Origin: Gallionellaceae bacterium
GTDB taxonomy: Bacteria > Pseudomonadota > Gammaproteobacteria > Burkholderiales > Thiobacillaceae
DNA length: 50,594 nucleotides
NCBI GenBank assembly: GCA_028714875.1
Contig: JAQTLN010000027.1
Coordinates: 1 to 50,594 of the forward strand
Direction: 5' to 3'
The first letter of the stretch is position 1. Each line of letters opens with the position of its first letter. This document shows, piece after piece, positions 1 to 8,142 of the stretch. The notes under the pieces are model-generated. The model made no database searches and was not told the DNA's origin. It was given only the letters and a program-made list of their open reading frames with translations. Position numbers and translations under genes: made by a program.

Positions 1-86
1 TCATCGTTGCCTGCATGCGCAAATTGCTCACCATCATGAATGCCATGTTGAAAAACAATGACCCCTGGAACCCCAAAACCGCTTGA
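1..86 (+). mobile_element. IS110-family transposase, C-terminal end (cut by window edge)
   Basis: Read from base 3, the sequence encodes 27 residues and then TGA at 84-86. The peptide contains ACMRKLLTIMNAML and ends NPKTA, the pattern at the C-terminus of IS110/IS1111 transposases (DEDD recombinases). The rest lies outside the window, so whether the element is intact cannot be told. No terminal inverted repeat is visible after the stop, which fits this family, whose ends are poorly marked. The family assignment rests on recognition of the tail only. Confidence 0.7.
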
Positions 87-106
87 CGATGAACACGGTT
101 GCTCAT

Positions 107-176
107 TCCCCCTTTGAAAAAGGGGGAGGCCACTCCTTCAGGCGCCTTCTGTTCCATCCCCAGTTAACGAGAAAAG
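107..176. repeat. C-rich hairpin repeat, copy 1
   Basis: A hairpin of the form CCCCCTTTGAAAAAGGGGG lies at 108-126, followed at 158-176 by the module CCCAGTTAACGAGAAAAG. The same hairpin and module pair recurs near 41.63-41.69 kb and 44.15-44.21 kb, where the module reads CACCAGCTAACGCGAAAAG and CACCAGCTAACGTGAAAAG. It sits between the transposase tail and a convergent gene. Function is unknown; a terminator role for the hairpin is possible. Confidence 0.65.
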
Positions 177-243
177 AACCTTAGAAAAACGTTGCCTCTG
201 GGCCGCCCCTCTTCGCGCAAACCCGGGGAGTATTGAACCCGCG

Positions 244-738
244 CTAACCGGCCATGAGTTTGACCAGGGGACCCGCGAAGGCGTTGTCTCGACGGCCCTT
301 GGCCTGGTGCTGAGGCTGAAGGCCCGCCAGGCTGATGATTTGATGGCCGCTATCCTGCATTTGCCGCGGCGGTTGACCCTGATTGACCGTCAGGGAACTG
401 AGGTTGTCGATGACCACTATGGTGATGCCCAGAAAGCGACGCAGATAACTGTTCACCTCGTCAGCCATGACTCCGTCAGTGCTGGCCAGGCGGTAGTCGA
501 TACCACTGTGCTCGAGCCGTATCAGCAATCCCTTCAGCAGCGCGATGGGGGTCGCGGGGGAATTGACCAGCAGGATGTCCAGTCGATCAGTGAGTTGCAC
601 GCAACACCGTAGCGCGGTTTCCAGCAGCGTTTGCGTGACGCTGTTGCCATCAAGGGCAAGCAGTACCCGGGGCTTGGGGCGGACGGTTTGTGCTTTACGA
701 AGGAACTTGGGCAAACGATCCGCGTTGGGAGTTGTCAT
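244..738 (-). CDS. UspA-fold universal-stress-like protein
   Basis: A 164-residue protein. From about residue 23 it reads RVLLALDGNSV, then an amphipathic helix and a second strand, DILLVNSPATP, the beginning of the alpha/beta fold of universal stress proteins. Strand ITIVVIDNL near residue 105 would be the fourth. The usual nucleotide-binding G-x2-G-x9-G(S/T) signature is not obvious, so it may be a non-ATP-binding member. It is transcribed divergently from the DUF302 and copper ATPase genes, consistent with a stress locus. The start is the ATG at 738, with a GAAGG stretch upstream. Family recognition is moderate; no specific function can be assigned. Confidence 0.55.
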   Translation of the reverse strand: MTTPNADRLPKFLRKAQTVRPKPRVLLALDGNSVTQTLLETALRCCVQLTDRLDILLVNSPATPIALLKGLLIRLEHSGIDYRLASTDGVMADEVNSYLRRFLGITIVVIDNLSSLTVNQGQPPRQMQDSGHQIISLAGLQPQHQAKGRRDNAFAGPLVKLMAG

Positions 739-1236
739 CGAGGGCTACCTTCGTAAAGTGGGCTGAGGTCTGTCCAACTCCACATCCCCGCCCAAATCAT
801 GAAGATCGGCAGTGGGGCAGTCGTAAACCAGGACATCGGAGGTGACCTCAAGATTGTCCTGAACACCGCGTAGCCTGTATGTGCGCTAACCAACATACGC
901 AGTTCAAGACGAGGTGCATTGCTCCCGTGCACAGAATTCACTCAGCAGCGGCATATGACCCGAGGTGGTCAAAAAGGAAAATGATCGCCTGGTAATCCAG
1001 GAGGGCAACAGGATTTGTGCCCATCACCACGGTTGAGCCGCGGGCAATGCACTCTGCATTCTTCAGACGCTGTGTTGGCTAGCGCACAGACTGCTTCCGG
1101 CTATGGCATTAGCTTTGCCCGACGCAATTTCAGATGTGGCGGCGGCGTCCCGGAGGCCACAGAACAACAACACTCGTCCGGGCCGTCCTGACGGTCGATG
1201 AAGCCGCGAAGGCGGTTACCTATAGGAGTTGAGCAT
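739..1236. other. Divergent intergenic region with inverted and direct repeats
   Basis: No convincing gene is seen in these 498 bases. They hold a 14-base inverted repeat (GTGCGCTAACCAAC at 881-894 and GTTGGCTAGCGCAC at 1074-1087, one mismatch). They also hold a 14-mer, CCGTCCTGACGGTC (1183-1196), that recurs exactly at 1644-1657 before the SHOCT gene. Its core is self-complementary (CCGTC/GACGG). Promoters for the divergent genes should lie here, but no clear -35/-10 pair was identified. Confidence 0.4.
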
Positions 1237-1626
1237 ATGTATGGATTTTCGATTGATCTCGATTTGCCCTTCGAGCAGGCCGTGGGACAGGTGACCGAAG
1301 CCCTGAAACTGGAAGGCTTCGGCGTCCTGACCGATATCGACGTTCAGGCCACCATGAAAGCCAAGCTGGGCGTGGAAGGGCGGCCGTATCGGATTCTGGG
1401 CGCCTGTAATCCGCAACTGGCCCACAAGGCCATCACCGCCGAGCCGGACATTGGCCTGCTGTTGCCGTGCAACGTGGTGGTGCGAGAGAACCCGACGGGT
1501 AGGGTCACCGTCGCCTTCATGAACCCGGCCGCGGTGCTCAAGCTGGTGGATCGGCAGGAAGTGCACGAATTGGGCAAGGAAGTACTCGCCCGTCTGGAGC
1601 GTGTGCGCGATGCCCTCATGGCCTAG
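1237..1626 (+). CDS. DUF302 family protein
   Basis: A 129-residue cytoplasmic protein. [16 protein letters not shown] at the start, the helix that follows, the [13 protein letters not shown] segment (about 30-42) and [13 protein letters not shown] (about 52-64) are the typical DUF302 sequence, a compact alpha/beta fold of unknown function. No signal peptide is present. The start is chosen at 1237 because AGGAG at 1224-1228 precedes it; an upstream in-frame ATG at 1198 has no such site. DUF302 genes often neighbour metal and redox stress genes, and here it leads into a SHOCT protein and a copper ATPase. A second, secreted DUF302 protein lies at 38607-39131. Confidence 0.85.
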   Translation: MYGFSIDLDLPFEQAVGQVTEALKLEGFGVLTDIDVQATMKAKLGVEGRPYRILGACNPQLAHKAITAEPDIGLLLPCNVVVRENPTGRVTVAFMNPAAVLKLVDRQEVHELGKEVLARLERVRDALMA

Positions 1627-1695
1627 TCGTGTTGCTCGCCTACCCGTCCTGACGGTCTGGAGTGCGATAGGCCAGGAACGGATAGGAGAACGATC

Positions 1696-1917
1696 ATGTA
1701 TGGCTACAGTCACTTCGGCATGGGGCTGGGCGGACTGGGCATGATCCTGGTCTGGATCGTGCCGCTGGTTCTGCTCGTACTGCTGTTTCGCAATTTCACA
1801 GGAGGCAGGAACGACCGACAGGACAAGACCGCGTTGGAAATCCTTGATGAACGCTATGCCCGTGGCGAATTCGATCGCGATGACTACCAGAAACGCCGCG
1901 TCGACTTGGCTGGTTGA
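1696..1917 (+). CDS. SHOCT-domain small membrane protein
   Basis: A 73-residue protein. Residues 1-18 are glycine-rich, residues about 13-33 form one hydrophobic helix (MILVWIVPLVLLVLLF), and residues 45-73 carry a SHOCT motif: ALEILDERYARGEFDRDDYQKR. SHOCT domains are short C-terminal modules thought to mediate oligomerisation or regulation. AGGAG at 1683-1687 supports the ATG. It follows the DUF302 gene and precedes the 48-residue ORF and the copper ATPase on the same strand, so it probably belongs to that transcription unit. Its molecular role is unknown. Confidence 0.85.
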   Translation: MYGYSHFGMGLGGLGMILVWIVPLVLLVLLFRNFTGGRNDRQDKTALEILDERYARGEFDRDDYQKRRVDLAG

Positions 1918-1948
1918 GGCCGAGTGGCTCTGAATATGGAGGCCTGAC

Positions 1949-2095
1949 ATGATTCCCTGGCTGAAACGACTGCGTGACGCTTTCCTGGCCTGGACCAAGG
2001 CCAATGCCAAAGCACACGCCGATTCCACACCGCATTCCTACTGTTCCGCCCCGCCCCTCGGGGCCGGCGGCCACGATCCGAAAAGCGGGGTTTGA
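1949..2095 (+). CDS. Small hypothetical protein (48 aa) upstream of the copper ATPase
   Basis: An ATG at 1949, preceded by GGAGG (1939-1943), opens a 48-residue frame ending with TGA at 2093-2095, 6 bases before the ATPase start. The N-terminal half is a basic amphipathic helix (MIPWLKRLRDAFLAWTK). The C-terminal half is rich in His, Ser and Pro and has one Cys (HADSTPHSYCSAPP). The strong ribosome site, tight packing between two real genes and possible metal ligands argue that it is translated. I do not recognise a family. It could be a copper-responsive leader or a small metal-handling peptide; both are inference. Confidence 0.5.
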   Translation: MIPWLKRLRDAFLAWTKANAKAHADSTPHSYCSAPPLGAGGHDPKSGV

Positions 2096-2101
2096 AGCGT
2101 C

Positions 2102-4462
2102 ATGGCAAGCGCTCACTCAGACACAACCACCAAAGATCCAGTTTGCGGGATGACCGTCGACAAAACCTCGGCGCTTTCCGCCGAGCGTGACGGCAAGACC
2201 GCCTATTTTTGCAGCGACGACTGTCGGCAAAAATTTCTGGCGGAACCGGAGAAAGAACAGCCCGATGAAATCGTTTGCGAGGCGTGTGAGTCACTTCCGC
2301 CCGCCAAGCATTCGCCAGACAAAGCCGACTCGCCTGCGCAAAAAACCGTTTACACCTGTCCGATGCACCCCGAAGTGGAGCAGGACAAACCCGGTGCCTG
2401 CCCGAAATGCGGCATGGCGCTGGAACCGAAGGCGGGCACCGCCGCCGAGGGTGACGAAGAGAACGCTGAGCTGAATGACATGACGCGGCGTTTCTGGATC
2501 GGCGCCGCCCTGGCCTTGCCGGTCTTTCTCCTGGCCATGGCCCATTTAATCCCAGGGCTGGGAAGTGACTCATGGGTCGCCGGCCCGGTCTCGCGCTGGC
2601 TGCAATTTGCCCTCACCACCCCCGTGGTCTGGTGGGCTGGCTGGCCGTTTTTCCAACGCGGCTGGCGCTCTCTGCTGACGCGTCACCTGAACATGTTCAC
2701 GCTGATTTCCATGGGCGTCAGCGCCGCCTATCTGTTCAGCGCCGTGGCGATGCTCATGCCCGATCTATTCCCCGCCAGCATGCGGCGCCAAAACATGATC
2801 GACATCTACTTTGAAGCGGCGGCGGTCATCATCGTGCTGGTGCTGCTCGGTCAGGTACTCGAACTTCGGGCCCGCAGCCGCACCGGCAGCGCGATCAAGG
2901 CCTTGCTGAATCTGGCGCCACCCACGGCGCGCCAGGTCGCACCCGATGGCGACAATGTCGTCCCGCTCGAACGGGTGCAGGTGGGCGACTGGTTGCGCGT
3001 GGTGCCCGGCGACAAGGTGCCGGTTGATGGCGAGGTGGTGGAAGGGCATTCCAGCGTTGAAGAATCGATGGTCACCGGCGAACCCCTGCCGGTGGAAAAA
3101 CGCGTCGGCGACAAGGTGACGGGGGGCACCGTCAATGGTTCAGGCAGTTTTGTCATGCGCGCCGAGCGGATCGGCAACGACACCCTGCTCGGGCAGATCG
3201 TCAACATGGTTGCCGAAGCGCAGCGCAGCCGGGCGCCCATTCAAGGCCTGGCAGACAAGGTCGCCAGCATCTTCGTACCCTTGGTGCTGGCCGTCGCGCT
3301 GATCACCTTCGGCCTCTGGATGTGGCTGGGGCCAGAGCCCCGGCTCGCACACGCCATCGTCAATGCTGTCGCGGTTCTGATCATCGCCTGCCCGTGTGCC
3401 CTGGGCCTGGCCACGCCCATGTCCATCATGGTCGGGGTCGGGCGCGGTGCCCAGGCCGGTGTGCTGGTGAAAAATGCCGAGGCGCTGGAACGCCTGGAGA
3501 AGGTCACCACCCTGGTCGTGGACAAGACCGGCACGCTCACCGAGGGCAAGCCCAAGCTGATCGATGTCCTGCCGGTGGACGGTTTCGATGCCAAGACGTT
3601 CCTGCATATCGCCGCCTCACTGGAGCAGAACAGCGAACACCCGCTGGCGGCCGCGATTGTGCGGGGCGCCAAGGAACAAGAGGTCGAGTTGGAGGAGGTG
3701 CAAGATTTTCGCTCGGTGACGGCGGGCGGGGTGCTCGGCAGCGTCGGCGGGCGGGCGGCACTGATCGGCAAACCTGAATTCTTGCGCGACGAAAAGATCA
3801 CCGGCCTGGAACCGCTGGAAGCCTCGGCCGTGAAATTGCAGGAAGAAGGCAAGACCGTGATGTACGTCGCCATCGATGGCAAACCGGCGGGCATTCTTTC
3901 GGTGGCCGATCCGATCAAGGCCTCCACCGCCGAAGCCATCGCCGAGCTTCATGCCCTCGGCTTGCAAATCGTCATGCTCACCGGCGACAACCGCCGCACC
4001 GCGGCAGCCGTGGCCAAGGAACTGGGCCTTGACGCGGTGGAAGCGGAGATCGAACCCGCCGGCAAAGTCGCGCACATCAAGAAGCTGGCCACGAGCGGAG
4101 CGCATGTGGCCATGGCTGGCGACGGCATCAACGATGCCCCGGCCTTGAGCGCGGCCGAGGTCGGCATCGCCATGGGTACCGGCACCGACGTGGCCATGCA
4201 AAGCGCCGGCATTACCCTGGTGAAGGGGGATCTGCGCGGCATTGCCAAGGCCATCAAGCTCAGTCGCGCCACGCTGTGGAATATCCGCCAGAACCTGATG
4301 TTCGCCTTTCTCTACAACGCCCTGGGCATCCCCTTGGCGGCGGGGGCGCTGTATCCATTCTTTGGCTTGCTGCTCAGCCCCATCATTGCCGGCGCGGCAA
4401 TGAGCTTGAGCTCGGTCTCGGTGATCGGCAACGCCTTAAGGCTGCGCAATGTGAAGCTGTGA
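2102..4462 (+). CDS. copA: Copper-translocating P1B-type ATPase with YHS and heavy-metal-binding N-terminus
   Basis: A 786-residue inner-membrane ATPase expected to export Cu(I). Residues about 11-47 form a YHS domain (DPVCGMTV ... YFCSDDC). Residues 84-110 form a heavy-metal-binding module (YTCPMHPEV ... [10 protein letters not shown]). The usual GMTCxxC HMA domain is absent. Core motifs: TGEP actuator loop, transmembrane CPC with first Cys at about 430, phosphorylated Asp474 in DKTGTL, SEHPLA in the nucleotide-binding domain, and GDGIND from about 673. About eight membrane helices are expected. Length fits the YHS-bearing CopA group. It follows the 48-residue ORF by 6 bases, and its stop overlaps the start of a truncated acetolactate-synthase-like stub. 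Confidence 0.93.
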   Translation: MASAHSDTTTKDPVCGMTVDKTSALSAERDGKTAYFCSDDCRQKFLAEPEKEQPDEIVCEACESLPPAKHSPDKADSPAQKTVYTCPMHPEVEQDKPGACPKCGMALEPKAGTAAEGDEENAELNDMTRRFWIGAALALPVFLLAMAHLIPGLGSDSWVAGPVSRWLQFALTTPVVWWAGWPFFQRGWRSLLTRHLNMFTLISMGVSAAYLFSAVAMLMPDLFPASMRRQNMIDIYFEAAAVIIVLVLLGQVLELRARSRTGSAIKALLNLAPPTARQVAPDGDNVVPLERVQVGDWLRVVPGDKVPVDGEVVEGHSSVEESMVTGEPLPVEKRVGDKVTGGTVNGSGSFVMRAERIGNDTLLGQIVNMVAEAQRSRAPIQGLADKVASIFVPLVLAVALITFGLWMWLGPEPRLAHAIVNAVAVLIIACPCALGLATPMSIMVGVGRGAQAGVLVKNAEALERLEKVTTLVVDKTGTLTEGKPKLIDVLPVDGFDAKTFLHIAASLEQNSEHPLAAAIVRGAKEQEVELEEVQDFRSVTAGGVLGSVGGRAALIGKPEFLRDEKITGLEPLEASAVKLQEEGKTVMYVAIDGKPAGILSVADPIKASTAEAIAELHALGLQIVMLTGDNRRTAAAVAKELGLDAVEAEIEPAGKVAHIKKLATSGAHVAMAGDGINDAPALSAAEVGIAMGTGTDVAMQSAGITLVKGDLRGIAKAIKLSRATLWNIRQNLMFAFLYNALGIPLAAGALYPFFGLLLSPIIAGAAMSLSSVSVIGNALRLRNVKL

Positions 4463-4542
4463 TGAAAGCCGCCGAACTCATCGTTCAGTGTTTGGAAAAC
4501 GAGGGTGTCATAGAAGCCGGAAAGCAGCCGTTGAGTATCTGA
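4462..4542 (+). pseudogene. Truncated 5' stub of an acetolactate-synthase-like (TPP enzyme) gene
   Basis: An ATG overlapping the ATPase stop (ATGA) begins [16 protein letters not shown], the conserved opening of acetolactate-synthase-like TPP-dependent enzymes, which normally continue into a Y-x-F-G-x-P-G-E segment. Here the match stops after residue 16, the frame diverges (IEAGKQPLSI) and it terminates at 4540-4542 after 26 residues. The remaining several hundred codons are missing. The natural reading is a deletion or recombination that removed most of a gene once coupled to the ATPase. It may still be translated as a short peptide. Confidence 0.6.
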
Positions 4543-4825
4543 TGGCAGTTTTCCACCGGCGGCTTGCGGGAGCCAGGAAGAACCATTGCTGCCGGCCCTG
4601 GGCCGTCACTGGGGCAATTGGTTTTTGTGTTCGATTATTCCCGGTCGGGGTGCATCCGCATCCCGCCGCGCCGCCGGCACCGAGACAACCTCAGTTCGGA
4701 AACGAACAGACCGCGCACACAACAACACCCATAATCATTTTTGTTGGTGTCGACACGGCCGCGCCCGCATCAGGGTTCAGTCAGTGTGGGCTTGGCAACG
4801 CTTGGCCCGAAAAAAAGGAACTCGA

Positions 4826-5701
4826 ATGACATGGGTGTTGTGGCTCGGTCTGGTTTTATGCCTGCTGGCGGCCATTGCTGTCGGCCTCTCTGCTTATGGG
4901 GCCAAACGCTGGGCCGACACCATGCGGATGCTGGCCAGCAGGCTCGAAGCAGCCCGAATTGAAGACAAGGTTCGGCCGCCGTCCCCGGCGCGCTTTGACT
5001 CACGCGAACTTGAAGGTCTGCCGGCGCCAGTGCAGCGCTACTTTCGCGTGGCGTTGATGGAAGGGCAGCCCATCATCACCGCCGTCACGATTGAACTCGC
5101 CGGCACCATCAATCTCTCCGCCACTGAAGCGCGGTGGAAGCGGTTCACATCCGGGCAACGGGTCGTCACCCGTCGCCCGGGCTTCTTGTGGGATGCCCAA
5201 GTGTCGATGCTGCCGGGTGTGGTGGTGCGCGTGGTCGACAGCTACATCGCTGGCGAGGGCCTGCTGCGCGCCGCGGTCCTGGGTTTGTTCACGGTGGCCG
5301 ACGTCCGTGGCGGCGGCGAGATTGCTCGTGGCGAATTCATGCGCTTCTTTGCCGAAGCGGCGTGGTACCCGACCGCGCTGTTGCCCAGCCAAGGCGTGCG
5401 CTGGGAGGTGGTCGATGACCGTTCCGCGAATGCCACCATCGTCGATGGGCCGCTCACGCTGATCCTGCTGTTCAGATTCAACGGCGCCGGCCTGATTGAC
5501 TCGTTTCGCGCCGAAGCGCGGGGCGCCGGGGTGGGCAAGGAAATGGTCATGCTTCCTTGGGAAGGTCGCTTCTCCAATTACCGGGTGCGCGACGGAATGA
5601 CCGTGCCGTTCACGGGCGAGGTGGCATGGGTGCGGCCCGAAGGCCGCAAGCCTTACTTCCTCGGTAGCGTTACGACGCTGACCTACGAGTTCTCGCTGTG
5701 A
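4826..5701 (+). CDS. DUF6544/DUF6920-like membrane-anchored protein
   Basis: A 291-residue protein with an N-terminal membrane anchor (residues about 3-23, WVLWLGLVLCLLAAIAVGL) and a large soluble region. LEGLPAPVQRYFRVAL (about 64-79), GEFMRFFAEAAWYPTALLPSQGVRW and the closing PFTGEVAW are patterns I associate with the uncharacterised DUF6544/DUF6920 group. The start at 4826 has AAGGA at 4815-4819; longer frames running upstream to 4586 look like random sequence. It sits between the ATPase region and the convergent cbpM gene. No catalytic motif is evident. Confidence 0.65.
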   Translation: MTWVLWLGLVLCLLAAIAVGLSAYGAKRWADTMRMLASRLEAARIEDKVRPPSPARFDSRELEGLPAPVQRYFRVALMEGQPIITAVTIELAGTINLSATEARWKRFTSGQRVVTRRPGFLWDAQVSMLPGVVVRVVDSYIAGEGLLRAAVLGLFTVADVRGGGEIARGEFMRFFAEAAWYPTALLPSQGVRWEVVDDRSANATIVDGPLTLILLFRFNGAGLIDSFRAEARGAGVGKEMVMLPWEGRFSNYRVRDGMTVPFTGEVAWVRPEGRKPYFLGSVTTLTYEFSL

Positions 5702-5747
5702 ATCCGCGCCTTCCTGTTTGAAGCGGGGCTCGCAATCATGATGCCTT

Positions 5748-6065
5748 TCAACTTGCCGCGAACCGCTGGAGCCGCGCCTGTAATGCCGCGATGTCATCCA
5801 GCAGGTCGAGCGCCAAAGCCACACCGGGCGGGTTGATCTCCAGGTCGCGGGTGAGCCACAAGGCCAGCTTGGCGCGCCGCAGTGAGGGGCCTGTGAAACG
5901 CCAGTCCTGCGGCACATCGCCAACCACTTCCAGCGCGCCCTCGATCACCCAGGTGATTACGTGCTGCTCGGAGACATGGCAGGCCTGGCACAACTCCACC
6001 AGCGTCAGCTGGAGTTCCTCCTCAACGATAGCGCCACGTACCGGTTGGGGACTCGCATTGCTCAT
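5748..6065 (-). CDS. cbpM: CbpM-type chaperone modulator
   Basis: A 105-residue MerR-like protein. The N-terminal half carries a winged-helix-like segment, LTLVELCQACHVSEQHVITWVIEGAL (about 20-45). A C-terminal region, LRRAKLALWLTRDLEINPPGVALALDLLDDI (about 62-92), is the classic CbpM/YccV-adjacent signature. CbpM binds the J domain of CbpA and inhibits its activity. The gene follows cbpA with a 4-base ATGA overlap (6062-6065), the usual partner arrangement. The C-terminal helix ends in a leucine-rich coil. Confidence 0.9.
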   Translation of the reverse strand: MSNASPQPVRGAIVEEELQLTLVELCQACHVSEQHVITWVIEGALEVVGDVPQDWRFTGPSLRRAKLALWLTRDLEINPPGVALALDLLDDIAALQARLQRFAAS

Positions 6066-7009
6066 GGCGGATCACCTCTCATGAAAGGCCGCGCGTTGAA
6101 ATCAAAGGCTTTGGCCATGGCGCGGTAGGCCGCCTTCTCATTTTCGCTGCCCGCCGGCGGCAGGACGATCCTCAGCAGGGCATACAGATCGCCTGATGGA
6201 TCGCCCGGTATGCCCTTGCCTTTCATTCGCAACTGGCGCCCGGCCGCCGAGCCAGCCGGTATGGTGAGTTGCAGCGTTCCTTCCGGCGTGGGCACGGGAA
6301 TCGAACAACCCAACGCAGCTTCCCAGGGGGCGAGCGGCAGGTCGAGGAAAACATCACGGCCATCGACGCGAAATTGCGGGTGCGGGTTGAAGCCGATTTC
6401 CAGAAACAGATCGCCCGCCAAGCCCTTTCCGTAGCCGGGTTGGCCCTGACCGGCAAGACGCAAATGCTGTCCGGCGCGTATGCCTTTCGGGATGCTGACA
6501 TCGAGCCGTCGTTCGCGCATGACCACATGCCCTTGGGCATCCCGCATCGGCGTCCGAAGTGAAATGCCGCGCTGGGCGCCGCGATAGGCATCAATCAGGT
6601 CGATCATGACCTTGGCGTGTTGATCTTCGCCGCGCGCATGTTCATTGGATTGACGTGTTTCTCGTGCCTGACGGCCGAATAGCGCTTCGAAAAAATCGCT
6701 TTGATCGAGGTCTTCGCCCGCGTCAGTTCCTCGTCCGCTGTGCCCGAATTCGGCATCCCAACCCGGTGGCGGCTGAAAATCCTGGCCTGATTTCCACTGG
6801 CTGCCGACTTGATCGTAGGCGGCGCGTTTTTCAGGATCCTTCAGAACTGCGTAGGCTTCGCCGAGCTCCTTGAAGCGCGACTCGGCATTGGGATCTTTGC
6901 TGACATCCGGGTGGTATTTGCGTGCCAGCTTGCGATAGGCGCGCTTGATTTCGTCTTGCGAAGCAGTACGCGGCAGGCCAAAAGTTTCGTAGTAGTCCTT
7001 GAATTTCAT
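6062..7009 (-). CDS. cbpA: DnaJ-class curved-DNA-binding co-chaperone CbpA
   Basis: A 315-residue protein. Residues 1-65 form a J domain with HPD at 33-35, which stimulates DnaK ATPase. A G/F-like linker follows. Two C-terminal substrate-binding domains include GIRAGQHLRLAGQGQPG and GRQLRMKGKGIPG. The zinc-finger region of true DnaJ is absent, which fits CbpA. Length matches the family. It is preceded 14 bases upstream by a 36-residue gene and, before that, a BON lipoprotein on the same strand, suggesting a four-gene unit ending in cbpM. Confidence 0.93.
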   Translation of the reverse strand: MKFKDYYETFGLPRTASQDEIKRAYRKLARKYHPDVSKDPNAESRFKELGEAYAVLKDPEKRAAYDQVGSQWKSGQDFQPPPGWDAEFGHSGRGTDAGEDLDQSDFFEALFGRQARETRQSNEHARGEDQHAKVMIDLIDAYRGAQRGISLRTPMRDAQGHVVMRERRLDVSIPKGIRAGQHLRLAGQGQPGYGKGLAGDLFLEIGFNPHPQFRVDGRDVFLDLPLAPWEAALGCSIPVPTPEGTLQLTIPAGSAAGRQLRMKGKGIPGDPSGDLYALLRIVLPPAGSENEKAAYRAMAKAFDFNARPFMRGDPP

Positions 7010-7023
7010 GACAGGACTGACTG

Positions 7024-7134
7024 CTACGGTTTGCTCTTGGCCGTATCCTGAATCTTGTCGCCAACCTGTTCGATCTTCTGACCGGTTTTTTCCACCGCGT
7101 TGTCGACTGCCTGGCCGAATGTTATTTGCTTCAT
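7024..7134 (-). CDS. Small 36-residue protein between BON lipoprotein and cbpA
   Basis: The ATG at 7132-7134 is preceded by a strong AGGAGG site; the stop is at 7024-7026, 14 bases before cbpA. The peptide is a single amphipathic helix with heptad-like alternation (VDNAVEKTGQKIEQVGDKI). It resembles the linker of the adjacent BON lipoprotein (NTAGMKIGETVDKVGEKL), suggesting it arose from that gene or shares its structural role. No signal peptide is present. I give it no function. The ribosome site and position make it a likely real gene. Confidence 0.55.
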   Translation of the reverse strand: MKQITFGQAVDNAVEKTGQKIEQVGDKIQDTAKSKP

Positions 7135-7158
7135 GATTTCTTCCTCCTGGTGCACCGG

Positions 7159-7581
7159 TTAATAGCTCGGTATGACCTGCAGATGGTTTTTAACTTCTAT
7201 GACGCCAGCCACCGATTCCGCCAGCGCTTTTGCCCGGTCGAACTCGGACTGCGAGTTGACCGATCCGGTCAATGTCACCACGCCTTTGATGGTGTCGACG
7301 CTGATGCGTAGCGTGTTCAGTCCGGAGTCGGAAAAAACGGCACTTTTGACCTTCGCCGTCATCTCGGCATCGTCGATGGCAACGCTGACTTTGTCGCTTT
7401 TCTCACTCAGTTTTTCTCCCACTTTATCGACGGTTTCTCCGATCTTCATGCCGGCTGTATTCGCCGCGTCGTCCAGTTTTTTACCTGCGGTTTCGGCAGG
7501 CCCTGGTTTGCCGCATGCCGCGAGGCCGGCCACCAGCAGCATCGAAATACCGACTAATTTGAAGTTCTCCAGGGTTTTCAT
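7159..7581 (-). CDS. BON-domain lipoprotein
   Basis: A 140-residue lipoprotein. The signal peptide ends in the lipobox LAAC at about residue 23. A helical linker follows (about 30-66), then one BON domain (about 72-138: VKSAVFSDSGLNTLRISVDTIKGVVTLTGSV ... VIEVKNHLQVIP). BON proteins such as OsmY bind membranes and help envelope integrity under osmotic stress. It heads the unit leading into the 36-residue gene and cbpA-cbpM. Two further BON lipoproteins at 13.7 and 14.1 kb are more closely related to each other than to this one. Confidence 0.88.
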   Translation of the reverse strand: MKTLENFKLVGISMLLVAGLAACGKPGPAETAGKKLDDAANTAGMKIGETVDKVGEKLSEKSDKVSVAIDDAEMTAKVKSAVFSDSGLNTLRISVDTIKGVVTLTGSVNSQSEFDRAKALAESVAGVIEVKNHLQVIPSY

Positions 7582-7624
7582 TCCAGTTCTCCTTGCTGAT
7601 TGCGTTCAGTCTTAAGCGATAGCG

Positions 7625-7780
7625 TCATGGCTTGGATCGAATCCACCCAATCGTTCTTCCTGTCGTGCTGACGGTACTGGACAGGTCGTAATAATGGCCG
7701 TTAGCAGCGTGTGGGTTGACTACGCCAGCAGAAAACAAAGCCGCGGCAAGCTGGCAGAAACGTAAAGGTGTAAAGCGCAT
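7625..7780 (-). CDS. Possible small secreted protein (51 aa)
   Basis: A candidate frame whose N-terminus (MRFTPLRFCQLAAALFSAG) looks like a signal peptide, followed by HAANGHYYDLSSTVSTTG and a short basic tail. An in-frame extension to 7885 lacks signal-like sequence. The ribosome site is weak (AGAAG). It lies 43 bases upstream of the BON lipoprotein on the same strand. No family is recognised and it may be non-coding. Confidence 0.28.
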   Translation of the reverse strand: MRFTPLRFCQLAAALFSAGVVNPHAANGHYYDLSSTVSTTGRTIGWIRSKP

Positions 7781-8142
7781 GATTCTTCTCATGGTTAGAG
7801 CGACACGCTGTTTTTTATCGTCGCTGCTGAACCAGCTTGTGCGGAGTTCTCGGCAATTTCTGTTCGCTACCGAACATAACTTCACGTTTGATTGAAATCG
7901 GGCTGGTTAGGGGAAGGGGGAACGTGTAGTGGCACAAAGTCGCCATTTTCGGCACCAGGGTCGTCTTTCCCGCTTTGTACGGCAACGCACAGAACCCCAA
8001 CCTGCACTCGCGTAGGGTGTGAATGCCATCTGGGAAGCGCCGATTCAGGCCGCGCACGACACTTCCTGGCAACGCCACCCAGCCCGGCACCCGGCACTAC
8101 ACATGCTGGTGCTTGCGAGCGCAAGAAACAAAGGGTTACGCC

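Noticed and set aside
735-941. 68-residue minus-strand frame upstream of the universal-stress-like gene
   Set aside because: No ribosome site, no recognisable domain and composition unlike protein; it overlaps the likely promoter region.
1216-2028. 270-residue minus-strand frame
   Set aside because: It lies opposite the DUF302 and SHOCT genes, both clearly coding, and its translation is the His/Gln/Arg-rich shadow typical of GC-rich antisense frames.
5000-5923. 307-residue minus-strand frame
   Set aside because: It is antisense to the DUF6544-like gene and part of cbpM, with no domain and low-complexity Arg/His content.
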